Of a stretch of 53,933 bases of DNA, positions 38,979-50,134 are shown piece by piece. The position numbers were made by a program, and so were the translations under genes. The notes under the pieces are model-generated. The model was not told the DNA's origin. It was given only the letters and a program-made list of their open reading frames with translations, and made no database searches. Source of the DNA: Christensenellaceae bacterium (GTDB taxonomy: Bacteria; Bacillota; Clostridia; Christensenellales; DTU072); assembly GCA_031259085.1 (NCBI GenBank), contig JAIRMA010000086.1, forward strand, positions 1-53,933. The letters are read 5' to 3'. Each line of letters opens with the position of its first letter. Positions within the stretch are counted from its first letter, which is position 1.

Positions 38979-40763
38979 TTATTTGTTAAATATTATTGCA
39001 GTAATAGGTGGTATTATCTCTATCGATTTTCCAGTTATCAAATCTTCCTTCGAAGCTGGCAACTTGATCTCGTTTAGCGTTGGATTAATATATGCAATTA
39101 ATCGATCTCGTACTAATGCAATACAGTTGTCACTAAACCGCTCTATTTTAAATGTGCCCTTAAAATTCTCTTTATACTCAGTTCTTAAAATTCCTAGTTT
39201 CTTATAATGCTGTGACAATTCGTTTTCATTTCCAAATGACATTGGTCTTCTGTTTATCGGATCGTCAAAGCCTTGCATTCCTATTTCATCACCATAATAT
39301 ATTACAGGAACCCCAGGCAAAAAATATTGAATTGTGGAAGCAAGCTTTACACGATCTCTGCCTAATTTGAATTCTTTGTAATTCAATCTATATCCAAGTC
39401 TCATTAATTTGTCTTTTGACGGTTTTGTCTCCGATAAAACGTTAATTATTCGTGTTGTGTCATGCGTTCCAATTAAAGTCATACAACAGTCTAGAGATTC
39501 AATAGGATAATTTTCAATTATTGTCATAACTGCGTTATAAAAGGCGGTTACATTGTTATCTAACAAATAATTAATAATCGCATTTCTAAATGGATAATTC
39601 ATAACTCCATCTAATTCATTTCCAAACAGATATTCTCTCTCTTCAGAATAACTTATCTTGTTACTGGCATCTTCCCAGACCTCACCAATAATTGCAATAT
39701 CATTTTCAGATTCTTTTGCTTTTCTCCTAATTTTTTTTACAAAATCAGATGTCAATTCGTCTACAACATCAATTCGCCATCCTTTAATCCCAAGCTTTTG
39801 CCATTTATCCATAACACCATTTTCGCCTGCTATGAATTCCTGAAAATCCTGTGAATCGCGCTTTATGGATGGAACTACTTGAATACCCCACCAACATGCA
39901 TATTTATCTGGATATTCATAAAATGTATACCAATCATAATATCTACTAGAAGGTGATTGATATGCGCCAATGCTATCGTAATGACCATACATATTAAAGT
40001 AAATGCTATCTACTCCAGTATGATTAAATACACCATCTAATATAACGCCAATACCTCTTGCCTCGCATTCACGAATTAATTGCTTGAATTCATCCTCATC
40101 ACCAAAAAGAGGATCGACTGACATATAATCGCCAATATCATACCTGTGATTTGAAAACGCCTTATAGATAGGAGACAAATATATAGCAGTAACAGATAAT
40201 TCCATTAAATAATCAAGTTTTGTTATGATACCTTTGATATTCCCCCCATAAAAATCATTGGCTCTATATACGCCATCCCAATCTTCTATAGTTAAGTCCT
40301 CATACCAACTTTTGAGATGTCCAAATCTTGGTGTTTTATCATCTTCTACTCGCGCAAATCTGTCAGGGAAAATATGGTATATGATGCCGCCTTTTAACCA
40401 TTCAGGTGTTTTATAGTCTCTAGAATAAACTGTTAACTGCCACTCTGGCAACCATTCGCCTATCATGGCTTTGTTATTCCCATCATGTCCACAATATTTA
40501 ATGCCATCAGAAGTTGTTATTTCGAATCTATATAAATGAATTCCTGTTGTCTCTAGTGAAAATATTATTTTGTATAAATTGTTTTCATTTTTGACAGGCT
40601 TAAGTTTTAATCTTTTTACAACCTCTTTTTGGCGTATGTTAATAATAACCGCACTATGATTTAATTCTTCAGGCACTGGAAATGTTATTTCAATTTTTTC
40701 TCCAACTCGGACTGCACCAAAAGGCTTTTTATATTTAATCTCTCGTGAATTATATAATTCCAT
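38979..40763 (-). CDS. GH13 alpha-amylase family (neopullulanase/cyclomaltodextrinase type)
   Basis: 594 residues. An N-terminal beta domain of the CBM34 type (about 1-115) precedes the catalytic barrel. The GH13 residues are D332 (GWRIDVVDE, nucleophile), E361 (IIGEVWEDA, acid/base) and D435 (IGTHDTTR). DGVFNHTG at 243-250 is region I. The length and N-domain fit intracellular maltogenic amylase or neopullulanase-like enzymes, which cut alpha-glucan chains and cyclodextrins. No signal peptide is present, so it probably debranches or trims glycogen inside the cell. The ATG lies five bases after the glgP stop, so the two genes are cotranscribed. Confidence 0.9.
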   Translation of the reverse strand: MELYNSREIKYKKPFGAVRVGEKIEITFPVPEELNHSAVIINIRQKEVVKRLKLKPVKNENNLYKIIFSLETTGIHLYRFEITTSDGIKYCGHDGNNKAMIGEWLPEWQLTVYSRDYKTPEWLKGGIIYHIFPDRFARVEDDKTPRFGHLKSWYEDLTIEDWDGVYRANDFYGGNIKGIITKLDYLMELSVTAIYLSPIYKAFSNHRYDIGDYMSVDPLFGDEDEFKQLIRECEARGIGVILDGVFNHTGVDSIYFNMYGHYDSIGAYQSPSSRYYDWYTFYEYPDKYACWWGIQVVPSIKRDSQDFQEFIAGENGVMDKWQKLGIKGWRIDVVDELTSDFVKKIRRKAKESENDIAIIGEVWEDASNKISYSEEREYLFGNELDGVMNYPFRNAIINYLLDNNVTAFYNAVMTIIENYPIESLDCCMTLIGTHDTTRIINVLSETKPSKDKLMRLGYRLNYKEFKLGRDRVKLASTIQYFLPGVPVIYYGDEIGMQGFDDPINRRPMSFGNENELSQHYKKLGILRTEYKENFKGTFKIERFSDNCIALVRDRLIAYINPTLNEIKLPASKEDLITGKSIEIIPPITAIIFNK

Positions 40764-40768
40764 AAAAA

Positions 40769-43186
40769 TTATTTTTCTACCTTATTTATATCCCATATTT
40801 TTTTTGCATATTCTTCCACGCTTCTGTCAGATGAAAAGAATCCTGCTTTAGCCGTATTAACTAATGCCATCCTTCTAAATCTATAAACATCTTTATATGC
40901 AATATCAACATTAACTTGAGCATCAATATAACTAGCAAAATCTGCTAGAACCAAATAGGGATCAGCTCCGCCATGACCTATCAATAATCTGTCAGCTATT
41001 TCGGCAAAAGACACTCCATTAATACCACTCCTTAAATTGTCAATTATTTGTTGTATCCTCCAATCCTTGGAATAATATTCTGTGGGATTATAATCAGGAT
41101 ATAATTGATCAGCTTGATTAGCAGACAAACCAAATATAAATATGTTTTCATCACCTACTTTCTCATGTATTTCAACATTAGCACCATCCATAGTACCAAT
41201 TGTAACTGCTCCATTTATCATAAATTTCATGTTTCCAGTACCTGATGCTTCTTTACCCGCAACACTTATTTGCTCAGAAATTTCACTTGCAGGCATTATA
41301 ATTTCAGCTAATGAAACTCTGTAGTTTTCAAGAAAAACCACTTTGATTTTATCTTTGTAAATGGGATCTTTATTAACCATTTCTCCAATCATATATATTA
41401 ATCGAATTATTAATTTAGCCATATAATAAGAGCTTGCGGCTTTTGCACCAAATATAAAGACTCTTGGAGTAATATTTAAATCTGGATTTTCACGCAGACG
41501 TCTACACAAATCTAAAATGTGAAATGCATTGAGTAACTGTCTCTTATATTCATGCAATCTTTTAACCTGCACATCGAAAATTGCATCAGGGCTAACTACA
41601 ACTCCGTTTGCCTTTTTTATATATTCAGCTAATCGCTCTTTGTTTTTTAGCTTAATTTCAGCAAATTTATCGAGAACCGCATGATTTCCTTTGAACGGCA
41701 ATAAGTTTTCTAATTCATTAGCATCATGTAAAAATTTTGGGCCTATTAATTCAGTAATGTAGTTTGATAATAACGGATTCGCTTCTGCTAACCAACGTCT
41801 GTACGTTATTCCGTTTGTCACATTCTTAAATTTGTATGGTGCTACCTTATAATAATCAGAAAATAAATCATTTTTCAAGATTTCACTATGCAGAGCACTA
41901 ACACCATTAACGGTATGAGATGCAACCAAACAAAGATTAGCCATGCGTATCTCGCCATCACTCAAAATTGCATTATCAGAGATTCTTGTCCACTCGCCTG
42001 GGAATATTTTCCACAGTTCGCCACAGTGCCTCTTGTTAATCTCCTTAACGATTTGAAAAATTCGTGGCAATAAGCTTTCAAATAATCCTTGTGGCCATTT
42101 TTCTAATGCTTCCTGCATGACAGTATGATTTGTATAACTAATTGTATCACATACTATATGCCACGCAGTATCCCAACTATACCCATGATCATCTAGCAGT
42201 ATTCTCATGAGCTCAGGTACGCATAAAGCTGGATGGGTATCATTAATATGAATTGCGGCTTTTTCTGGCAATGTGTCAAGTGACCCATAAGTCTTTAAAT
42301 GATATTTAACGACACACTGCATACTAGCTGAAACGAAAAAATATTGCTGTTTGAGTCTTAGAGATTTACCTTCGTAATGATTATCAGCTGGATACAATAT
42401 TTTCGATATAGCCTCCGCCATGGCTTTCGTTTCAATGGCCTTTAAATATTCGCCTTTTGAAAACAAGGCCATGTCTATATCATTTTTAGTTTTTGCACTC
42501 CAAAGTCTCAAAAAATTTGTAGCATCCGTTTTATAACCACTAATTGGCATCTCAAATGAAACTGCAATTATTGTTGTGTAGTCCTTGTGTTCACAAATAA
42601 GACGCCCGTCTTCCCAATGCTCTTCTATGTGCCCACCAAATTTGACTTCATATACAGAATCTCGTGCATTAAGCCAAACTGATCCGTCGATCAGCCATTT
42701 GTCTGGCATTTCCATTTGCCATCCATCTACTATTTTTTGATTGAAAATTCCATAATCATATCTGATACTAAATCCCCCCGCTGCATAACCGCAGGAAGTT
42801 AGACTGTCCAAATAAGCTGCTGCTAATCGCCCTAAACCTCCATTCCCGAGTCCAGCATCGGGTTCAATATCCATTAATTCATCCATCTCAAAGCCCATTT
42901 CGCTCACAGTCTTTTCGGCTGTTTCTAAGAGATCTAAATTAAACAAATTGTTTCTAAGAGACCTGCCTAACAAAAACTCCATAGACATATAATATATTTG
43001 TTTATGGCCCCCGTCTTTGATCTTGTTATAAAAACTTAATCTCTTTTGTGCTAAAATATCGCGTGTTACTAAACATACTGCCTTATACATAACCTGTTTA
43101 CTAGCATCAGAATATTCTGTTCCAAACACGCGCATAAGCTTTTGTTCTAGTAGTTTCTTAAATTCATTCTTTGATATGTTCTTCAT
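40769..43186 (-). CDS. glgP: Glycogen/starch phosphorylase
   Basis: 805 residues, the normal size. It releases glucose 1-phosphate from chain ends of glycogen using pyridoxal phosphate. The PLP lysine is K654 in EASGTGNMKFMINGA, and conserved GLGNGGLGRLAA (112-123) and KRLHEYKRQ (542-550) are present. Its frame ends five bases before the amylase. It is 397 bases away from glgA, with a strong hairpin in between, so it may be controlled separately or more weakly than the synthesis genes. Confidence 0.97.
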   Translation of the reverse strand: MKNISKNEFKKLLEQKLMRVFGTEYSDASKQVMYKAVCLVTRDILAQKRLSFYNKIKDGGHKQIYYMSMEFLLGRSLRNNLFNLDLLETAEKTVSEMGFEMDELMDIEPDAGLGNGGLGRLAAAYLDSLTSCGYAAGGFSIRYDYGIFNQKIVDGWQMEMPDKWLIDGSVWLNARDSVYEVKFGGHIEEHWEDGRLICEHKDYTTIIAVSFEMPISGYKTDATNFLRLWSAKTKNDIDMALFSKGEYLKAIETKAMAEAISKILYPADNHYEGKSLRLKQQYFFVSASMQCVVKYHLKTYGSLDTLPEKAAIHINDTHPALCVPELMRILLDDHGYSWDTAWHIVCDTISYTNHTVMQEALEKWPQGLFESLLPRIFQIVKEINKRHCGELWKIFPGEWTRISDNAILSDGEIRMANLCLVASHTVNGVSALHSEILKNDLFSDYYKVAPYKFKNVTNGITYRRWLAEANPLLSNYITELIGPKFLHDANELENLLPFKGNHAVLDKFAEIKLKNKERLAEYIKKANGVVVSPDAIFDVQVKRLHEYKRQLLNAFHILDLCRRLRENPDLNITPRVFIFGAKAASSYYMAKLIIRLIYMIGEMVNKDPIYKDKIKVVFLENYRVSLAEIIMPASEISEQISVAGKEASGTGNMKFMINGAVTIGTMDGANVEIHEKVGDENIFIFGLSANQADQLYPDYNPTEYYSKDWRIQQIIDNLRSGINGVSFAEIADRLLIGHGGADPYLVLADFASYIDAQVNVDIAYKDVYRFRRMALVNTAKAGFFSSDRSVEEYAKKIWDINKVEK

Positions 43187-43332
43187 ATATAATTTATTAC
43201 CTTCTTAATCTATCAATATATTCATTTATTCCATTCCACTATCATACATAAAATTGTGAGCCATTGACTCTTTTGCTAATTCCTGTCCTGTGGCGTTTAT
43301 TCCGCTGGTTTTGCGTATTTACTAATCTGTTT

Positions 43333-43368
43333 TAGAGGCAAAGGTGACAAGATGCACCTTTGCCTCTA
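43333..43368. terminator. Perfect 14-bp GC-containing hairpin between glgA and glgP
   Basis: TAGAGGCAAAGGTG (43333-43346) pairs exactly with CACCTTTGCCTCTA (43355-43368) around an 8-base loop. No clear T tract follows on either strand. It may partly stop transcription after the synthesis genes, or protect or process the mRNA. The rest of the 397-base gap (43187-43583) shows no gene. Confidence 0.55.
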
Positions 43369-43583
43369 ATGAATTTTCTGTCAATTATTTACTTCAACTC
43401 ATTATTCCCCATCTAAATAATCTATATGCTCTAAAATATTAGTTCTAAGGATTCATACCCTATTGTATTCGTCCTTGCATCTCAAAGAAGATATAGCATC
43501 ATTTTTTTAACCTAAATTATAACAAATTTAGATACAATATCATAATAAAAAATTGCTTTCTAATTTACACTAGTGCTGGTAAA

Positions 43584-45011
43584 TTAATTTTTTGAGACCA
43601 ACTGATCATAAATATTTTCGTATGCCTCAGCAGATTTCTTCCAGGACATGTCTTTATTCATTGCATTTGAAACAACAATTGCCCACTCACTCTTATTGAA
43701 GTATACTTCAACTGCTCTCTTTATAGCATCCAACATATCATATGCATTATATGTTTTAAATGTAAATCCGTCACCCGTTTTTTCTTCAGGGTTATAGGGA
43801 ATCACTGAATCCTTTAACCCACCTGTTTCTCTAACAATTGGAATGGACCCATAACGCATAGCAATCATCTGTGATAATCCGCAGGGTTCAAATTTGCTTG
43901 GCATTAAAAACATGTCGGTGCCTGCATATATTTGTGAAGCTAGTCCAGCTGAAAAATTAATAATACCTCTAAATTTAGTAGGATAGTAACTGTTTAACTC
44001 ATTTATGCCATTTTCATATTTCCAATCGCCAGTGCCTAAAAGGACCATTTGTATGTCGAGGTCCATAATCTCGCGACTTACAGCAAAAAGCAAATCTATG
44101 CCCTTTTGTGATGTCAATCTTGTTATCATGCCAATTATTGGCTTATCGCACTCTGGCAAACCTAACATAGCTTGCAGACCTTTTTTATTTTTTTTGCGCC
44201 TTGGCAAGCTCTTAGCAGAAAATGATTGAAACAAAGATTTATCCTGCAATGGATTATACAAATCAGTGTCAATCCCATTTAATATCCCACACAATTTGTA
44301 TTTTCTTGCTTCTAATATTTCAGACAGTCCATATGCAAAATATGGATTAAGTATTTCTTGAGCATACGTAGGCGATACCGTCACTACTTTATTAGAGGAT
44401 TCTATCCCAGCTTTTAACATGTTTGCATCGCCTTTATACTCAACTACATTATACATTTCACGAGGCAATCCAAAAACGTTATGAATACAATATTTATCAA
44501 TTTTACCTTGGAATTCAATATTATGAATTGCCAAGATCGTTTTTATATTTTCATAACCTTCGACAGACCTAAAATATGCATCTAAATATGTTGGTAACAA
44601 AGCAGTTTGCCAGTCGTTAACCTGTATGATATTTGGATAAAAATCCATTAGTGGCAAAAATTCTAAAACAGCTTTCGAAAAGAAAGCAAAACGCTCTCCA
44701 TCATCAAAATAACCATATAGCCCTTTCTTTTTGAAATAATACTCATTATCTATGAAATAATAAATAACTTTATTGTATTCCATAGTAAATAATCCCGCAT
44801 ACTGATTTCTCCACCCAAGTGGCACATTGACTGAGCCCATAAATATCATATTATCTCTATAGGTCTCTGAAATGTCAGAATATAGTGGAAGAACGACCCG
44901 TGCATCTACTTTATTTTTTACCAATGCTGATGGTAAAGCTCCTACAACGTCACCTAGTCCACCAGTGCGAATAAATGGTGCAGACTCAGCTGCTACAAAT
45001 AAAACTTTCAT
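43584..45011 (-). CDS. glgA: Glycogen synthase (ADP-glucose)
   Basis: 475 residues, a GT5 enzyme that adds glucose from ADP-glucose to alpha-1,4 chains. The N-terminal motif is RTGGLGDVVGALP; E. coli has KTGGL with Lys15 binding ADP-glucose, and here residue 15 is Arg. The C-terminal half has FEPCGLSQMIAMRYG and RETGGLKDSV, typical of bacterial glycogen synthases. AAGGAGG lies about seven bases before the ATG. It follows glgD by 39 bases and closes the synthesis half of the operon. Confidence 0.96.
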   Translation of the reverse strand: MKVLFVAAESAPFIRTGGLGDVVGALPSALVKNKVDARVVLPLYSDISETYRDNMIFMGSVNVPLGWRNQYAGLFTMEYNKVIYYFIDNEYYFKKKGLYGYFDDGERFAFFSKAVLEFLPLMDFYPNIIQVNDWQTALLPTYLDAYFRSVEGYENIKTILAIHNIEFQGKIDKYCIHNVFGLPREMYNVVEYKGDANMLKAGIESSNKVVTVSPTYAQEILNPYFAYGLSEILEARKYKLCGILNGIDTDLYNPLQDKSLFQSFSAKSLPRRKKNKKGLQAMLGLPECDKPIIGMITRLTSQKGIDLLFAVSREIMDLDIQMVLLGTGDWKYENGINELNSYYPTKFRGIINFSAGLASQIYAGTDMFLMPSKFEPCGLSQMIAMRYGSIPIVRETGGLKDSVIPYNPEEKTGDGFTFKTYNAYDMLDAIKRAVEVYFNKSEWAIVVSNAMNKDMSWKKSAEAYENIYDQLVSKN

Positions 45012-45050
45012 TGTACTGCCTCCTTGACATTAGAGTTTTTAGTATATTAA

Positions 45051-46166
45051 TTATACCACTTTATTTTTAACTATAACAATTGGATATGTAGAGAATCCAG
45101 AAATTTGTCTGTTTTCTTTTATTGTAACACTCTTGTCTGTTATTGCATAGGCTAGTGTACTATCTTCCATTATTTCTCCATCTTCCATTATAATAGAATC
45201 TCTAACTACAGCTCCCGCCTTTATCCTTACATTTCTAAAAAGAATTGAATTTTCTACAGTCCCATCTATTGTGCAACCATCTGCAATTAACGAATTTTTA
45301 ACATAACTGCCTTTCCCATATTTTGTCGGAATACTATCTTTAACCTTTGTGTAGATTTTTTTATCCGCTCCGAATAATTGTTCACGGGTATCAAAATTCA
45401 ACAGCTTCATGCTCTCTGTGTAATACATTTTTACATCGTCTATAATAGATGCATAACCAGGCACTTCATACACGTTCACAGCACCTAATGATGCTTCAGC
45501 AAAGACAACATCCTTTTCAAAGTCAACATGCCCCCTAGCATAAGCATTTTCAACATATGCTACCAGTTTATCTTTTTTTAGTATATATGCGTTTAAACTC
45601 AATAACCGCTCGTTTTGACTAGGTGACTCAACAAAAAATATGTCTGTTACACGATTTTTAGCGTTTGTTGTAATCACAACACGTCTAGACGATGTCAATT
45701 GTCCATTATGACATAACATCGTTATATCCGCGCCAGATTCAATGTGTTTTTCTAAAACATCGTTGAAATCAATATTTGCAGCAATATTGCAGTTAGCAAC
45801 TATCACATAATCCTCAGGAGATTTATTAATAAAATCAGTTATTGTATAAATTGCTTCTATCTTGCCTTTGTAAACATCTCTTGATGTGTTTAAAACAAAA
45901 GGCGGGAAAACAGCAATACCACTGTTTTTACGATTTAAATCCCAATCACGGCCCATTCTAATATGATCCATAAGGGAACTATAATTGCTACGTGTTATGA
46001 TTCCGATTCTGGTTACTCCACTGTTAACTAGATTAGATAACGTAAAATCTATTAAACGATATCTCCCACCAAATGGTAGCGATGCCGTTGTTCTGTGAAT
46101 TGTTAATTCATTTAACTTAGATTCATTTCCAGATGCGAATAATACGCTCATCATTTTGTTATTCAT
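45051..46166 (-). CDS. glgD: GlgD, regulatory-type subunit of glucose-1-phosphate adenylyltransferase
   Basis: 371 residues, homologous to GlgC but without its GGxGTRL nucleotide loop: the start reads VLFASGNESKLNELTIHR. The shared TASLPFGGRYRLIDFTLSN motif and a left-handed beta-helix C-terminus are kept. In Bacillota GlgD pairs with GlgC and raises its activity. AGGAG overlaps the end of glgC, 12 bases away, so translation is coupled. Confidence 0.93.
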   Translation of the reverse strand: MNNKMMSVLFASGNESKLNELTIHRTTASLPFGGRYRLIDFTLSNLVNSGVTRIGIITRSNYSSLMDHIRMGRDWDLNRKNSGIAVFPPFVLNTSRDVYKGKIEAIYTITDFINKSPEDYVIVANCNIAANIDFNDVLEKHIESGADITMLCHNGQLTSSRRVVITTNAKNRVTDIFFVESPSQNERLLSLNAYILKKDKLVAYVENAYARGHVDFEKDVVFAEASLGAVNVYEVPGYASIIDDVKMYYTESMKLLNFDTREQLFGADKKIYTKVKDSIPTKYGKGSYVKNSLIADGCTIDGTVENSILFRNVRIKAGAVVRDSIIMEDGEIMEDSTLAYAITDKSVTIKENRQISGFSTYPIVIVKNKVV

Positions 46167-46178
46167 TGTCTGTTTCTC

Positions 46179-47369
46179 CTATTCAACCATTACACCAGCT
46201 TTTATAACTGTTTTATCATCTACTGATACATCAGGTCCCACTACTGCAATCTTCCATTCGCCATTAATAGCGGCCGTTTGCGTCTCGCCCACACAAGCAT
46301 TTTTCCCTATTTTTGAGCCCCAACCCACAATTGCATGTTTTATAACAGCCCCAGCTGAAATCTTAGCATTAGGCATTACTATGCTGTCTGACACGATGGC
46401 ACCCTCATCAATATCTACTCCTGTAAAGATTATTGAATTAGTTACAACACCATTTACATTACAGCCTTCTGTAACTATAGAATTCGATATTACTGCCTCA
46501 CTCCCAACAAATTGTGGGGGTTCTGCCGTGTTTCTTGCATAGATCTTCCAGTCTTTATCACTCATGTTAAGCCCAGAACTATTATCCAACATATCCATAT
46601 TAGCTTCCCATAATGAGCTAATGGTTCCTACATCTTTCCAATATCCTTCAAACTCATATGCATATAACTTTTCTTTTGCACTAAGCATTGCGGGTATTAT
46701 ATTTTTGCCAAAATCATTATGACTACTTTTGTCTGCTTCATCTGACAAAAGATATTTACGTAGTTTTTCCCAAGTAAATATATATATCCCCATGCTAGCT
46801 TTAGTTGACTTAGGATGCTTTGGCTTTTCCTCAAATTCATATATTGCATTATCATTTAAAGTATTCATTATTCCAAAACGCGAGGCTGTTTCAAGAGGCA
46901 CATCTAGCACTGCTATAGTGCAATCAGCATTCTTAGTCTTATGATAGTTTAACATTTTAGAATAATCCATTCTATAAATGTGATCGCCAGACAAGATCAA
47001 CACGTACTCCGCTTTATACCTATCAACAAAATCAATGTTTTGGAATATAGCATTTGCAGTTCCTTTATACCACTCGCCAGATTTGGCTTTCTGATATGGA
47101 GGCAAGACAAAAGCACCGCCGTTTAACCTGTCTAAGTCCCAGGGTTGACCATTTCCAATATACTGATTTAATTCAAACGGTTGATATTGTGTTAAAACAC
47201 CTATGGTGTCAATGCCTGAATTAATCGTATTTGAAAGAGTAAAATCGATGATACGATATTTACCTCCAAATGGAACTGCAGGTTTTGCTACACGTTGTGT
47301 TAGCGCACCTAGTCTAGTTCCTTGTCCACCAGCTAGAAGCATGGCAACGCACTCTTTCTTCGTCAACAT
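46179..47369 (-). CDS. glgC: Glucose-1-phosphate adenylyltransferase
   Basis: 396 residues. It makes ADP-glucose from glucose 1-phosphate and ATP, the committed step of glycogen synthesis. The nucleotide loop [12 protein letters not shown], the [15 protein letters not shown] stretch, [19 protein letters not shown] and FEEKPKHPK all match the catalytic subunit. A beta-helix domain forms the C-terminus. GGAGG stands just before the ATG. It lies 23 bases after glgB. Confidence 0.97.
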   Translation of the reverse strand: MLTKKECVAMLLAGGQGTRLGALTQRVAKPAVPFGGKYRIIDFTLSNTINSGIDTIGVLTQYQPFELNQYIGNGQPWDLDRLNGGAFVLPPYQKAKSGEWYKGTANAIFQNIDFVDRYKAEYVLILSGDHIYRMDYSKMLNYHKTKNADCTIAVLDVPLETASRFGIMNTLNDNAIYEFEEKPKHPKSTKASMGIYIFTWEKLRKYLLSDEADKSSHNDFGKNIIPAMLSAKEKLYAYEFEGYWKDVGTISSLWEANMDMLDNSSGLNMSDKDWKIYARNTAEPPQFVGSEAVISNSIVTEGCNVNGVVTNSIIFTGVDIDEGAIVSDSIVMPNAKISAGAVIKHAIVGWGSKIGKNACVGETQTAAINGEWKIAVVGPDVSVDDKTVIKAGVMVE

Positions 47370-47392
47370 ACGAATCCTCCATTTAGGTATTA

Positions 47393-49291
47393 TTATATAA
47401 TGTTTTCAACTATTGCTTTCTTTGCAATATACAGTGCAGAATTCCCCGCTAAATTTAATACCAACGATTGTTTGAACCCATGGTTTTCTTTTAGCACGGT
47501 TTTTATATTTGCCTGCATGGGACCATTGCCCCCATATAAAAGCCCGTTGGAATTTATAATTATCTCATACTCACCAGACTCGGGCACGCCTACTTCATAA
47601 GAAGCGCGCATTACATCCGAGAAATTGATGATCGCAATAAGACTTAATCCTGCATTATTTTTGCGCTCAAAAGCTATTATATTCTGGATATTGTCGTCAA
47701 CTATAATCCATTTGAAACCTTCATAAGTATTATCTTTTTCATAGAGCTCAGAATGATTAAGATAAACATGATTAAGATCCTTAATGAACGTCTTCAATCT
47801 GGAATGGTTTTCATATTGCAATAATAACCAATCTAATTCCTTAGTGTAATCCCACTCTATGAATTGTCCAAATTCATTACCCATAAAGTTCAGCTTTTTC
47901 CCAGGATGAGCGTATTGAAAAGCATATAATGCTTTTAAGGCAGCAAATTTGGAGTCATAGTCGCCCGCCATTTTGGAAATCATGGAAGCTTTTCCATGAA
48001 CAACTTCATCATGAGAGAAAGGCAATATGTAGTTTTCACTGAAAGCATAGGTTAATGAAAACGTTAATTTATCGTGAGATCCCTTTCTGAAAAACGGATC
48101 AATCCTTATATATGATAGAATGTCGTTCATCCATCCCATATTCCACTTAAAATTGAACCCTAGCCCGTCCACATCAGGTGGCAATGTCACCATCGGAAAT
48201 GCTGTAGACTCCTCTGCAATCATTATGACATACGGAAATCGCGTTAAGACTACTGAATTTAATTTCTTTAGAAATGCTATCGCTTCTAAATTATAATTCC
48301 CTCCATGTATATTTGGCGTCCATTCACCTGGTTGTCTATCATAGTCAAGATATAACATGCTTGCTACTGCATCTAAACGCATGCCATCTATGTGGTAATA
48401 TTCCAACCAAAAACAAACAGCAGAGATTAGAAAAGACTGTACCGCAGGCCGCCCATAATCAAAGACTCTTGTTCCCCATGTTTTATGTTCACGTTTAAAT
48501 TCATCTTGATACTCATATAACGGTTTACCATCAAATTCATATAAACCATATGAATCCTTAGGGAAATGCGAGATTACGAAATCCATGATTACACCAATTC
48601 CAGATTGATGACATCTATCTACAAAATACATAAAATCATGGGGGGTACCAAACCGTGATGATGGTGCAAACAAACCAGTCACTTGATAACCCCAGCTACC
48701 ATCATATGGAAATTCTGTTATTGGCATAAGCTCTACATGCGTATAACCCATTTCCATTAAGTATGGTATTAGGTTCTCTGCTAAGTCTCTATAACTATAA
48801 CAATTACCGTCAGCATGTCTTTTCCATGAGCCGACGTGTAATTCATAGATATTCATGGGTGATGTGTAAATATTACGCGTTTTAACATAACTTAAATATT
48901 TGTCATCATTCCAGCGATATCCTGTTAGATCATAAATTTTTCCAGCACTCCCTGGTGGAGTCTCTGTATGAACTGCAAATGGATCAGTTTTATTAAGTAT
49001 TTGACCGCTAGCAGTTTCAATACTGAATTTATAATTATCGAATCTCTTTAAAGATGCTGCAAACCCTTCCCATATGCCGCCATATATTTTTTTCATAGGG
49101 TTAGCATCTCTGTTCCATTCATTAAAGTCCCCTATTATAGATACGGATACAGCGTTAGGAGCCCAACACCTAAAACGCCACATTTTCTTGCCAACATTAG
49201 AGACATAATATAGTTTCATCATTTTGTATGTCTCATAATTAGTACCCTCATTAAATTGAATTGCAGGCAATTCTAGCTTTTCCTTTCTCAT
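47393..49291 (-). CDS. glgB: 1,4-alpha-glucan branching enzyme
   Basis: 632 residues. A CBM48 domain (about 30-120) precedes the GH13 barrel. Catalytic residues are D307 (GMRLDAV), E360 (MIAEEST) and D428 ([11 protein letters not shown]). The enzyme moves chains to make alpha-1,6 branches. The ATG follows the ispE stop directly (TGAATG) and its ribosome site GAGGA lies inside ispE, so the pair is translationally coupled. Confidence 0.97.
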   Translation of the reverse strand: MRKEKLELPAIQFNEGTNYETYKMMKLYYVSNVGKKMWRFRCWAPNAVSVSIIGDFNEWNRDANPMKKIYGGIWEGFAASLKRFDNYKFSIETASGQILNKTDPFAVHTETPPGSAGKIYDLTGYRWNDDKYLSYVKTRNIYTSPMNIYELHVGSWKRHADGNCYSYRDLAENLIPYLMEMGYTHVELMPITEFPYDGSWGYQVTGLFAPSSRFGTPHDFMYFVDRCHQSGIGVIMDFVISHFPKDSYGLYEFDGKPLYEYQDEFKREHKTWGTRVFDYGRPAVQSFLISAVCFWLEYYHIDGMRLDAVASMLYLDYDRQPGEWTPNIHGGNYNLEAIAFLKKLNSVVLTRFPYVIMIAEESTAFPMVTLPPDVDGLGFNFKWNMGWMNDILSYIRIDPFFRKGSHDKLTFSLTYAFSENYILPFSHDEVVHGKASMISKMAGDYDSKFAALKALYAFQYAHPGKKLNFMGNEFGQFIEWDYTKELDWLLLQYENHSRLKTFIKDLNHVYLNHSELYEKDNTYEGFKWIIVDDNIQNIIAFERKNNAGLSLIAIINFSDVMRASYEVGVPESGEYEIIINSNGLLYGGNGPMQANIKTVLKENHGFKQSLVLNLAGNSALYIAKKAIVENII

Positions 49292-50128
49292 TCATTCCTC
49301 AGTCTCAAATGAAATAATTAGCATCTGACTATGTCTATTAACTTTTTTCTTTAATACAGTAAAGGCTCGATCACGGAGTGTCTTTGATGTAGAAAATCCA
49401 ACCATCCCGGAACCACTGCCAGTCATAACAACATGCTCGAATTCTTGATCCTCTAATGTTTTACGTAGCTCACTAATCTGTGGAGACAAGATCATAGCCG
49501 CTTTTTCAAGACTATTAGAAAATTCCAGAACACCTCTAAAAAAGCGCTTAACATCCCACTGACTCCCACCTACCTTATCATAACAATCATATACTTCACG
49601 TGTTGAAACTTTTAAATCTTGGTTTATCAGAATAATACCATAATAATTATCAAGTAATATGTGCTTAATCGTCTCACCCACGCCACTTAATAATAAATCA
49701 CCATGTTGCATCATACTAGGAATATCTGACCCGATTTTAATCAGTTCCATATTATCTAATTCAAAATTAAATAATTTTTTATACGCTAAAAAAACACCAG
49801 CAGCATCAGCTGATGAGCCGCCAAGACCCGCACTTTCTGGGATGTGTTTTACTATTTGAATATCAGCACCTGGCAGATTATACTTATCTATTAAAAACCG
49901 TGCCGCTTTCAAAGCTGTATCATTAATGTATGAAACACCTGTGTCATATTTAATGTTAACTAAGGAATCAGTCCTAAGCGTTACTTTAATAACGTCAAAC
50001 ACAGGTACTCTAGTTATGATTGTGTCTAAGGTGTGATATCCTAACCCGTTAATCCCACTAATGTTTAATGCCAAATTAACCTTGGCAAACACCTTTATTT
50101 CAGCGAAATTCCCAGTTGGTTTTTCCAT
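49292..50128 (-). CDS. ispE: 4-diphosphocytidyl-2-C-methyl-D-erythritol kinase
   Basis: 278 residues, a GHMP-family kinase of the MEP isoprenoid pathway. It phosphorylates CDP-methylerythritol. The N-terminal AKVNLALNI and GYHTLDTI motifs, the ATP motif PESAGLGGSSADAAG (97-111) and the final TGSGSGMVGF motif are all present. It opens the glycogen operon, an unusual position. There is no ribosome site upstream, and a promoter lies so close that the mRNA may be leaderless. Confidence 0.95.
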   Translation of the reverse strand: MEKPTGNFAEIKVFAKVNLALNISGINGLGYHTLDTIITRVPVFDVIKVTLRTDSLVNIKYDTGVSYINDTALKAARFLIDKYNLPGADIQIVKHIPESAGLGGSSADAAGVFLAYKKLFNFELDNMELIKIGSDIPSMMQHGDLLLSGVGETIKHILLDNYYGIILINQDLKVSTREVYDCYDKVGGSQWDVKRFFRGVLEFSNSLEKAAMILSPQISELRKTLEDQEFEHVVMTGSGSGMVGFSTSKTLRDRAFTVLKKKVNRHSQMLIISFETEE

Positions 50129-50134
50129 ATATAT

